DNA of 6,998 bases from an uncultured Prevotella sp. GTDB lineage: Bacteria > Bacteroidota > Bacteroidia > Bacteroidales > Bacteroidaceae. Under the pieces are notes generated by a model that was given only the letters and a program-made list of their open reading frames with translations, was not told the origin of the DNA and searched no databases. The position numbers and the translations under genes are program-made. Where the stretch lies: positions 1-6,998 of the forward strand of contig USJX01000111.1 in the NCBI GenBank assembly GCA_900555035.1, in the 5' to 3' direction. How positions within the stretch are numbered: position 1 is the first letter of the stretch; every line of letters starts with the position of its first letter. This document shows, piece after piece, positions 1 through 4,867 of the stretch.

Positions 1-199
1 ACAGCAGGAAACCGTCGCCATCCCATTTGAGCATTTTTACCTGCTGGCGGTTCTTGGAGAAGAAGATGAATACCGCACCACCAAGTGGCGGAAGTTCCAT
101 CTCGGTTCTCACTATCTGATACAAGCCATTTATGCCCATGTTCATTCGTACGTATCTCTGGCAGACATAGTACTGGGTACTTTCATTCAATCCAAACAT
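1..199 (-). CDS. tnpB: IS66 family accessory protein TnpB (partial, C-terminus missing)
   Basis: The first 66 residues are present, starting MFGLNESTQYYV at 199; the gene leaves the window at position 1. The run GINGLYQIVRTEM followed by PPLGGAVFIFFSKNRQQVK and LKWDGDGF is the hallmark of IS66 Orf2/TnpB, a protein of roughly 115 residues needed for transposition of IS66 elements but without a known enzymatic activity. The start overlaps the end of tnpA by 13 bases, which suggests translational coupling. A strong AAGGAGG lies seven bases before the ATG. No frame damage is visible in this part. Function is assigned from family resemblance; the missing half cannot be judged. Confidence 0.9.
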   Translation of the reverse strand, partial: MFGLNESTQYYVCQRYVRMNMGINGLYQIVRTEMELPPLGGAVFIFFSKNRQQVKMLKWDGDGFLL

Positions 200-597
200 A
201 CTGCATCCTCCTTCTCATAAAGTTTCATCAACGCCATAACAGACTTGGCACATCCTTTTTTAACGGAAACTACAGTTCCATTTGGAAAGGTTATGTTTAT
301 GCCATAAAGGAGGTCTTCCATAGGAAGATCTATGGTAGGAGGTTCCATTGGCACAAACATCATGCCTGTACTTGATGCAGATGCTTCTGCTTTTTCTTTG
401 CGGGCTGCCTCCTGGGCTTGGCGGATTTCCTGCTTGGCACGTAAAACTGAATATCCTTTTTCGCACATCCAGTTCATCATGGTGCGATGATTTATATGTC
501 TTTCCTTCAAGAAAGGAGTAAGTTGAGCCTTGGGGTTTCGATTCAGATAGACTAAGAAGGAACCCCAAGCCTTCTCAAAACGTTCGTTTGCTGTCAT
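187..597 (-). CDS. tnpA: IS66 family accessory protein TnpA
   Basis: A 136-residue protein starting MTANERFEKAWG. The N-terminal part (about residues 5-55) is helical with a predicted helix-turn-helix-like stretch (LTPFLKERHINHRTMMNWM), followed by a charged Gln/Ala/Lys/Glu-rich helix (52-72), a Ser/Pro linker (72-92) and a C-terminal segment with ITFPNGTVVSVKKG (102-115), characteristic of IS66 Orf1/TnpA in Bacteroidota. Its role in transposition is probably DNA binding; this is inference. An in-frame TTG at 627 would add ten residues, but it lies inside the -7 box of the element's promoter, so the ATG at 597 is preferred, giving a leader of about 20 bases. The stop at 187-189 lies inside tnpB. 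The frame is intact. Confidence 0.88.
   Translation of the reverse strand: MTANERFEKAWGSFLVYLNRNPKAQLTPFLKERHINHRTMMNWMCEKGYSVLRAKQEIRQAQEAARKEKAEASASSTGMMFVPMEPPTIDLPMEDLLYGINITFPNGTVVSVKKGCAKSVMALMKLYEKEDAVCLD
207..213 (-). promoter_or_regulatory. Strong Shine-Dalgarno of tnpB
   Basis: Read on the minus strand the sequence is AAGGAGG, seven bases before the tnpB ATG at 199 and inside the last codons of tnpA. It supports the choice of this start. It stands out because the chromosomal genes in this window have weak or absent Shine-Dalgarno sequences. Confidence 0.8.
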
Positions 598-624
598 AAT
601 TTGTTTGATTTTAAAATGATGGTG

Positions 625-654
625 CAAAGGTACGAATAAATGAGAAGACTACAA
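625..654 (-). promoter_or_regulatory. Bacteroidota-type promoter of IS66 tnpAB
   Basis: Minus-strand TACCTTTG (632-625) matches the Bacteroidota -7 consensus TAnnTTTG. TTG at 654-652 lies 19 bases upstream and fits the -33 element. Transcription should begin a few bases beyond 625, after the in-frame TTG at 627 and before the tnpA ATG at 597. The -33 part sits close to the terminal repeat, so the promoter belongs to the element. Confidence 0.8.
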
Positions 655-678
655 TGGTATAAACGCGGAGCCGCTTAC
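655..678 (-). repeat. Terminal inverted repeat of the IS66 element (one copy)
   Basis: Minus-strand sequence beginning GTAAGCGGCTCCGCGTTTAT. It contains a small internal palindrome (GCGG-AG-CCGC). The matching repeat is outside the window, so the inner border at about 655 is approximate and the identity rests on resemblance to IS66 ends that begin GTAAGC. Confidence 0.65.
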
Positions 679-687
679 CTATCCCGA

Positions 688-782
688 GTGTAGTGTGGTG
701 TAGTGTTAGTGTAGTGTCAGATGGGGTATTACACTATTGTAAATCTCTGTATATCATGTTGCTACGTGGATTTTGTGTAGTG
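688..782. repeat. Four copies of GTGTAGTG in a gene-free stretch beside the IS end
   Basis: Exact copies of GTGTAGTG lie at 688-695, 698-705, 709-716 and 775-782. The first three form a cluster with starts 10 and 11 bases apart. The whole 679-868 stretch has no convincing gene: the only open frame, on the minus strand, starts inside the tRNA gene and has no family features. Minus-strand translation of the cluster gives Thr/His/Leu-rich peptide interrupted by stops. This may be a decayed remnant of an accessory gene or an intergenic repeat; function unknown. Confidence 0.6.
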
Positions 783-787
783 TGAAG

Positions 788-870
788 TAGAAACGGGAGA
801 GTAAAGCCTGATGGAATAGAAACAAAAGGATTGAAATGAAAAGGTGAGACATGAAAGGATAGAAACAAAA
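788..870. repeat. Three TAGAAAC direct repeats, two extended to ATAGAAACAAAA
   Basis: TAGAAAC occurs at 788-794, 817-823 and 860-866. The last two copies are part of a 12-base identical stretch at 816-827 and 859-870. They lie between the IS end and the tRNA-Asn terminator in purine-rich DNA. No function is assigned; the last copy runs into the A-tract at the base of the terminator. Confidence 0.5.
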
Positions 871-903
871 AAAGAGTTACAAGTAAAACCTGTAACTCTT
901 TTT
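869..903 (-). terminator. Intrinsic terminator of the tRNA-Asn unit
   Basis: Complementary arms at 869-880 and 892-903 form a 12-bp stem (AAAAAGAGTTAC against GTAACTCTTTTT) around an 11-base loop. Read on the minus strand it begins right after the tRNA 3' end (905), and the U-rich descending arm serves as the U-tract. Since the stem is nearly symmetrical it could work in both directions, but no plus-strand gene runs into it. Confidence 0.85.
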
Positions 904-904
904 G

Positions 905-978
905 CGCTTCAAGATGGGCTTGAACCAACGACCCCCTGATTAACAGTCAGGTGCTCTAACCAACTGAGCTATTGAAGC
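905..978 (-). tRNA. tRNA-Asn (anticodon GTT)
   Basis: A 74-base tRNA read on the minus strand. The acceptor stem is GCTTCAA with TTGAAGC and discriminator G. T8-A9 is followed by a D stem GCTC/GAGC. The anticodon stem CCTGA/TCAGG encloses the loop CTGTTAA with anticodon GTT at 944-942. The variable loop is GGGTC and the T loop is TTCAAGC. CCA is not encoded. The T stem GTTGG/CCATC has one T-T mismatch in its second pair (positions 50-64). It has its own promoter and terminator and so looks like a single-gene transcription unit. Confidence 0.95.
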
Positions 979-1020
979 AATTTTGCATTGCAGAAACGTG
1001 ACGTTCCTTATTTGCGTGTG

Positions 1021-1052
1021 CAAAAGTACTAACTTTTCTTCATTCTGCCAAA
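1021..1052 (-). promoter_or_regulatory. Promoter of tRNA-Asn
   Basis: Minus-strand TACTTTTG (1028-1021) fits TAnnTTTG, and TTTG at 1052-1049 lies 20 bases upstream as the -33 element. This is an exact fit to the Bacteroidota housekeeping promoter. It leaves a leader of roughly 35 bases before the mature tRNA at 978, which would be removed by RNase P. Confidence 0.85.
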
Positions 1053-1122
1053 TTTTTCACTAACTTTTTTTGCTTTTTCTTCAAAAAAGTGCATTTTTAG
1101 GGGCTTTGAGCCACTTTTTTAG

Positions 1123-1143
1123 GCTAAAAATGGTAGTTTTAGC
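1123..1143. repeat. 7-bp inverted repeat upstream of the S41 peptidase promoter
   Basis: GCTAAAA (1123-1129) and TTTTAGC (1137-1143) are perfect complements separated by seven bases. The dyad ends 12 bases before the -7 box at 1155, so it covers the place of the -33 element. It could be an operator or a weak structural element. T-rich DNA and another small dyad (GGCT-TTG-AGCC, 1102-1112) lie just upstream. Function is inference only. Confidence 0.4.
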
Positions 1144-1154
1144 AAAGAAATGAG

Positions 1155-1162
1155 TAATTTTG
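1155..1162 (+). promoter_or_regulatory. Putative -7 element of the S41 peptidase gene
   Basis: TAATTTTG matches TAnnTTTG on the plus strand and would start a transcript with a leader of about 65 bases before the ATG at 1233. No clear TTTG lies 19-21 bases upstream (only TGG at 1131-1133), and that place is taken by an inverted repeat, so the promoter may be weak or activator-dependent. Confidence 0.5.
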
Positions 1163-1232
1163 TGGGCGAAATAGAACCCTGCTCTGGTTGTCCTGTAAAC
1201 CGATGATGGGGGAAAGTAAAGAGAATTAATTA

Positions 1233-2915
1233 ATGAAGATAAAGATAAGCATGAAAAAAGTATTGGTTTCGTTGCTCATGGTGCTCCTCGCTGCACCAGC
1301 TTTTGCACAGATAGATAGAGATCATGATTTCAAGACGGCGAAGAATATGGATATATTCAACTCCATCTATAAGAATCTCGACCTCATGTACGTGGATACG
1401 CTCGATGCCCAAGAGGTGGTGGGCAATGGTATCAAGGCTATGTTGGGTAGCCTGGACCCTTATACCACTTACTATCCAGAGGAGAAAGTCAACGAACTGA
1501 AGAATATGCTCACCGGCAAATATGCCGGTGTGGGTGCCGTGGTGCGCTACAACTTCCAGCTGCAGCGCGTCTGCATCAGCGAACCTTACGAGAACATGCC
1601 TGCTGCAGAAGTGGGCTTGAAGAAGGGCGACATCATCCTCAGCATCGACGATGAGGATATGACCAATAAGGATGTGGCGTATGTAAGCGATCATCTTCGT
1701 GGCGACCCGGGTACATCTTTTATCATCAAGGTGAAGCGTCCAAGTACGGGCAAGACCCTGAAGATGAAGATAACCCGCCGTACTATCCAGATGCCGTTCC
1801 TCCCATATTACGGTATGCTAGAGGGCGGATTCGGATACATCAACTTCAATTCCTTCACCGACAATTGCGCCAAGGATGTGCGCCGTGCCTTCATCGACCT
1901 GAAGAAGCAGGGTGCCAAGGGCTTGGTGTTCGACCTCCGCAACAATGGCGGCGGTTCGGTGAGTGAGGCGGTGAGCATCATCAACATGTTCCTGCCAAAG
2001 GGAAAGACTGTGCTGAAGATGCAGGGCAAGCTGCAGCGTTCTAACAAGGAATATAAGACCAGCGTGGAGCCTGTTGACTCCGTGATGCCGATGGTAGTAC
2101 TGGTAAATGGCAATTCTGCCAGCGCCAGCGAGATTATGAGTGGCAGCCTGCAGGACTATGACCGTGCTATTATATTAGGTACGCGCACGTATGGCAAGGG
2201 CTTGGTGCAGACCACGATGGACTTGCCTTACAACGGCCAGATGAAACTGACCACGGCTAAATACTATATTCCAAGCGGAAGATGCGTGCAGGCGCTTAAC
2301 TACAAGCATGCCAAGGGCGGCTATGTGGAGCATGTGCCAGATTCCCTGACCAAGGTGTTCTATACCGCCAATGGCAGAGAGGTGCGTGATGGCGGCGGCG
2401 TGAAGCCGGATGTAGAGGTAAAGCCGGATTCGCTTCCTAACATCGCCTTCTATCTGGCGGGTGCCCGTGACAGCAACGAGGTGATGCTCAACTACGAGGT
2501 GGATTACATAGCCAAGCATCCTACCATAGCTCCAGCCAAGGATTTCGCACTTACCGATGCCGACTACGATGAGTTCAAGGCTCGTGTGCTGAAGGCAAAC
2601 TTCAAGTACGACCGAGAAACTGAGAAATATCTGAAGGATTTGGAGAAACTGGCTAAGTTAGAGGGCTATTACGATGATGCCAAGCCTGAGTTTGAGGCAC
2701 TGAAGAAAAAGCTGAGCCACAATGTGGCGAAAGACCTGGATTACAACAAGGAGTACATCAAGCAACTGTTAGAAAATGAGATAGTGGCGGCCTACTATTT
2801 CCAGGCTGGTGCCATACAGAACTCTTTGCGTTATGACAAGCAGATTAAGGAGGCAATAAAGTTGCTGAATTCGCCTGAAGAATACAAAAAAATACTGCTT
2901 CCTGCAAAGAAATAA
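1233..2915 (+). CDS. S41 family C-terminal processing peptidase (Ctp/Tsp-like), secreted
   Basis: A complete 560-residue serine peptidase. Residues 1-25 form a signal peptide (basic start, hydrophobic LVSLLMVLLAAP, AFA before Q26). There is no lipobox, so a soluble or loosely bound periplasmic enzyme is expected. A PDZ domain spans about 95-185 (GVGAVVRYN, AAEVGLKKGDIILSIDDEDM). The S41 domain follows (GFGYINFNSFTD at 199-210, FDLRNNGGG at 233-241). The catalytic Ser is S297 in NSASASE, the general base K322 in TYGKG, exactly 25 residues later as in Tsp/Prc, and Q326 completes the set. Residues 430-560 are a charged helical C-terminal extension. Such enzymes trim or degrade periplasmic proteins from their C-termini; the substrate here is unknown. 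An alternative ATG at 1251 gives an equally good signal peptide. It appears monocistronic; the next gene has its own promoter. Confidence 0.93.
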   Translation: MKIKISMKKVLVSLLMVLLAAPAFAQIDRDHDFKTAKNMDIFNSIYKNLDLMYVDTLDAQEVVGNGIKAMLGSLDPYTTYYPEEKVNELKNMLTGKYAGVGAVVRYNFQLQRVCISEPYENMPAAEVGLKKGDIILSIDDEDMTNKDVAYVSDHLRGDPGTSFIIKVKRPSTGKTLKMKITRRTIQMPFLPYYGMLEGGFGYINFNSFTDNCAKDVRRAFIDLKKQGAKGLVFDLRNNGGGSVSEAVSIINMFLPKGKTVLKMQGKLQRSNKEYKTSVEPVDSVMPMVVLVNGNSASASEIMSGSLQDYDRAIILGTRTYGKGLVQTTMDLPYNGQMKLTTAKYYIPSGRCVQALNYKHAKGGYVEHVPDSLTKVFYTANGREVRDGGGVKPDVEVKPDSLPNIAFYLAGARDSNEVMLNYEVDYIAKHPTIAPAKDFALTDADYDEFKARVLKANFKYDRETEKYLKDLEKLAKLEGYYDDAKPEFEALKKKLSHNVAKDLDYNKEYIKQLLENEIVAAYYFQAGAIQNSLRYDKQIKEAIKLLNSPEEYKKILLPAKK

Positions 2916-2977
2916 GTGCAAAATCGTGCACAATTACCTAAAAATGCGCATGTTATGAAGAAAAAAACGAGGAAATC

Positions 2978-3009
2978 TTTGGATATTCTCAAAAATATTC
3001 GTAATTTTG
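2978..3009 (+). promoter_or_regulatory. Promoter of the rimP-nusA-infB operon
   Basis: TTTG at 2978-2981, 20 bases, then TAATTTTG at 3002-3009: an exact fit to the Bacteroidota housekeeping promoter. Transcription should start around 3013-3016, giving a leader of about 55 bases that opens almost directly into a strong hairpin. No other TAnnTTTG promoter was noticed before infB, so the three genes are probably one transcript. Confidence 0.85.
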
Positions 3010-3022
3010 CACCGTTCAGTGG

Positions 3023-3059
3023 AATGAGGGGCTCGCAAGAGTTCCTCATTTTATTTTAA
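3023..3059 (+). terminator. Terminator-like hairpin with GCAA loop in the rimP leader
   Basis: Arms 3023-3034 (AATGAGGGGCTC) and 3039-3050 (GAGTTCCTCATT) form a continuous 12-bp stem with two G-U pairs, closed by a GCAA tetraloop of the stable GNRA class. A T-rich run follows (TTTTATTTT up to 3057). It lies about 10 bases after the predicted start of the operon transcript. It can serve as terminator for transcripts arriving from the upstream peptidase gene, and it could also act as an attenuator or as a 5' stabilising stem-loop for the operon mRNA. The U-tract is interrupted by an A, so termination may be partial. The structure is visible in the sequence; the role is inferred. Confidence 0.7.
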
Positions 3060-3069
3060 ATAGGTATAT

Positions 3070-3537
3070 ATGATTGATAAAAACGTCGTAAAAAAATTAG
3101 TTGATGAATGGCTCCAGGATCAGGAATATTTTCTGGTGGACATTGAAATCAGTCCAGACAATCGCATCGTAGTCGAGATTGACCATGCTGACGGTGTTTG
3201 GATTGAAGATTGTGTGGCTTTGAGTAGATATATTGAAGAACGCTTGAGTCGTGATGACGAGGACTATGAGCTGGAGGTAGGCTCCGCAGGTCTCGGTCAG
3301 CCTTTCAAGGTTCCACAGCAGTATGTCAACTTCGTAGGCAAGGAGGTAGAGGTGCTCGATGCAGATGGCATCAAGGTAAAGGGCATCTTGAAGGCTGTGG
3401 ACGGAAACGACTTCACAGTTGGCGTGGAAGAAAAGGTAAAGGTTGAAGGTAAGAAGCGTCCTGTAAAGATGGAGGTGGACCACGTTTACCAGATGGATAA
3501 AGTAAAATATACAAAATATATAATCAGTTTCAAATAA
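3070..3537 (+). CDS. rimP: Ribosome maturation factor RimP
   Basis: A 155-residue protein of the usual RimP length. The N-terminal alpha/beta domain (about 1-78) contains FLVDIEISPDNRIVVEID and WIEDCVALSRYIEERL. The boundary motif YELEVGSAGLGQPF (66-79) corresponds to the family's YxLEVSSPGLDRPL. The SH3-like domain (about 82-155) includes VGKEVEVL and ends KYTKYIISFK. RimP binds the small ribosomal subunit and is needed for late 30S assembly in the cytoplasm. It is the first gene of the rimP-nusA-infB operon, a gene order conserved across many bacteria, and is separated from nusA by three bases, suggesting coupled translation. The ATG at 3070 is preceded by only a weak AGG. No anomalies were seen. 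Confidence 0.95.
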   Translation: MIDKNVVKKLVDEWLQDQEYFLVDIEISPDNRIVVEIDHADGVWIEDCVALSRYIEERLSRDDEDYELEVGSAGLGQPFKVPQQYVNFVGKEVEVLDADGIKVKGILKAVDGNDFTVGVEEKVKVEGKKRPVKMEVDHVYQMDKVKYTKYIISFK

Positions 3538-3540
3538 GCT

Positions 3541-4803
3541 ATGGCTAAAAAAGAGCAAGAATTAACTGCGAGTATGATTGATACATTCCGCGAGTTTAAA
3601 GAAACCAAGAATATCGACCGTACTACTTTGGTAAGTGTGTTGGAGGAAAGTTTCCGCAATGTGCTTGCAAAGATTTTCGGTAGTGACGAAAACTTCGATG
3701 TTATCGTGAACCCTGACAAGGGCGACTTTGAGATTTACCGTAACCGTTTCGTTGTTGCCGACGGCGAGGTGGAGGATGAGAACAAGGAGATTACTCTTAC
3801 CGAAGCTCGAAAGATAGAGCCAGACTATGAGGTAGGCGAGGATGTAAGCGAGAAAGTCGATTTCAACAAGTTCGGCCGTCGCGCCATCTTGACCCTCCGC
3901 CAGACTTTGGCTTCTAAGATTCTTGAACTTGAGCATGACTCTCTCTACAATAAATATAAGGATCGCGTGGGTCAGGTAATCTCTGGTGAGGTTTACCAGG
4001 TATGGAAGCGCGAGGTTCTTATCGTTGACGACGAGAACAACGAGTTGATGTTGCCAAAGACAGAACAGATTCCTGGCGACATGTATCGCAAGGGTGAGAC
4101 CGTACGTGCCGTCATCCTCCGTGTTGACAACGACAACAACAACCCTAAGATTATCCTGAGCCGTACAGCACCTATCTTCTTGCAGCGCTTGCTGGAGGCA
4201 GAGGTACCTGAGATTGCTGATGGCTTGGTAGTCATCCGTCGCATCGCCCGTCTCCCAGGAGAGCGTGCTAAGATTGCAGTAGAGAGCTTTGACGAGCGCA
4301 TCGACCCGGTAGGAGCTTGCGTGGGTGTAAAGGGTAGCCGTGTTCACGGTATCGTTCGCGAGCTTTGCAACGAGAACCTCGACGTCATCAACTATAGCGC
4401 TAATACCAAGCTGTTCATCCAGCGTGCTTTGGCACCTGCTACCATCACCTCTGTTAATATCGACGAGGAGAACAAGAAGGCAGAGGTGTTCCTGAAGCCA
4501 GAGGAAGTAAGCTTGGCTATCGGCCGTGGCGGTATGAACATCAAGTTGGCTTCTATGCTTACTGAATATACCATCGACGTATTCCGTGAGGTAGGTGAGA
4601 ATGAGGCCGATGAGGATATCTATCTGGATGAATTCTCAGACGAGATCGACCAGTGGGTTATCGATGCTATCAAGGGTATCGGTTATGATACTGCCAAGCA
4701 GGTGCTCAATGCGCCACGCGACATGATTGTAGAGAAGGCTGACCTTGAGGAGGAGACCGTAGATAACGTTCTCAAGGTACTACGAGCTGAATTCGAACAA
4801 TAA
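3541..4803 (+). CDS. nusA: Transcription termination/antitermination factor NusA
   Basis: A 420-residue NusA. Residues 1-130 are the RNA polymerase-binding N-terminal domain (MIDTFREFKETKNIDRTTL; LTLRQTLASKI). The S1 domain follows (about 141-210, VGQVISGEVYQVWKREVLI to KIILSRTAP). KH1 carries GVKG at 262-265 in GACVGVKGSRVHGIVREL. KH2 carries GRGG at 328-331 in LAIGRGGMNIKLAS. A short tail (365-420) has a helix-hairpin-helix-like segment (IDAIKGIGYDTAKQVLN) but not the two acidic repeats of the E. coli C-terminus, which is normal outside Gammaproteobacteria. NusA rides on RNA polymerase and modulates pausing, termination and rRNA antitermination. It begins three bases after rimP and is followed after 64 bases by infB. 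Confidence 0.97.
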   Translation: MAKKEQELTASMIDTFREFKETKNIDRTTLVSVLEESFRNVLAKIFGSDENFDVIVNPDKGDFEIYRNRFVVADGEVEDENKEITLTEARKIEPDYEVGEDVSEKVDFNKFGRRAILTLRQTLASKILELEHDSLYNKYKDRVGQVISGEVYQVWKREVLIVDDENNELMLPKTEQIPGDMYRKGETVRAVILRVDNDNNNPKIILSRTAPIFLQRLLEAEVPEIADGLVVIRRIARLPGERAKIAVESFDERIDPVGACVGVKGSRVHGIVRELCNENLDVINYSANTKLFIQRALAPATITSVNIDEENKKAEVFLKPEEVSLAIGRGGMNIKLASMLTEYTIDVFREVGENEADEDIYLDEFSDEIDQWVIDAIKGIGYDTAKQVLNAPRDMIVEKADLEEETVDNVLKVLRAEFEQ

Positions 4804-4856
4804 TTCTCCCTTGCTGGCGGGTGCTACAGGGGAATCAAACTTAAAAATAGGAGAAT
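4803..4856 (+). promoter_or_regulatory. Alternative base-pairing elements at the nusA-infB junction
   Basis: ATTCTCC (4803-4809), starting at the last base of the nusA stop codon, is perfectly complementary to GGAGAAT (4850-4856), which holds the only Shine-Dalgarno-like sequence before infB. It can also pair, with one G-U, with GGGGAAT (4829-4835). The two pairings exclude each other. A ribosome ending translation of nusA would cover the shared strand and free the GGAG. The GGAG is about 14 bases from the infB ATG, long for a working Shine-Dalgarno, so the regulatory reading is tentative. Confidence 0.35.
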
Positions 4857-4867
4857 AATATATATAT

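Larger units (their letters stand above)
1..678 (-). mobile_element. IS66-family insertion sequence, one end (partial)
   Basis: The segment carries the typical left half of an IS66 element read on the minus strand: a terminal sequence starting GTAAGCGGCTCCGCG at 678, an inward promoter, tnpA, then tnpB overlapping tnpA. The family is recognised from the TnpA and TnpB proteins; the remaining tnpB and the large DDE transposase gene tnpC would lie left of position 1. The outer boundary at 678 is inferred from the GTAAGC tip, which resembles known IS66 ends. The second end and the target duplication cannot be seen, so completeness and activity are unknown. If the family's usual 8-base duplication applies, the bases at 679-686 (CTATCCCG) should recur beyond the other end. 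Confidence 0.87.

Noticed and set aside
85..375. A 96-codon plus-strand open frame opposite tnpA and tnpB
   Set aside because: Antisense shadow of the IS66 genes, which have recognisable family motifs on the minus strand.
688..870. Possible CRISPR array suggested by several direct repeats
   Set aside because: The repeats are only 7-12 bases, spacing is irregular, and no cas gene or regular spacers are present.
734..928. A 64-codon minus-strand open frame
   Set aside because: It begins inside the tRNA-Asn gene and runs through the terminator hairpin. The hydrophobic, Phe/Pro-rich peptide reflects the purine-rich plus strand, with no recognisable family.
1028..1068. ACTAACTTTT repeated at 1028-1037 and 1059-1068
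   Set aside because: A single 10-base match in T-rich DNA. The second copy is not accompanied by a TAnnTTTG box, so a duplicated promoter is not supported.
2916..2931. Small dyad GTGCA-N6-TGCAC right after the S41 peptidase stop
   Set aside because: Only five base pairs and no T-run behind it, so it is not supported as a terminator; the hairpin at 3023-3050 is the better candidate.
3562..4347. A 261-codon minus-strand open frame antisense to nusA
   Set aside because: Shadow of nusA caused by its codon use; no domain, promoter or start signal was seen.
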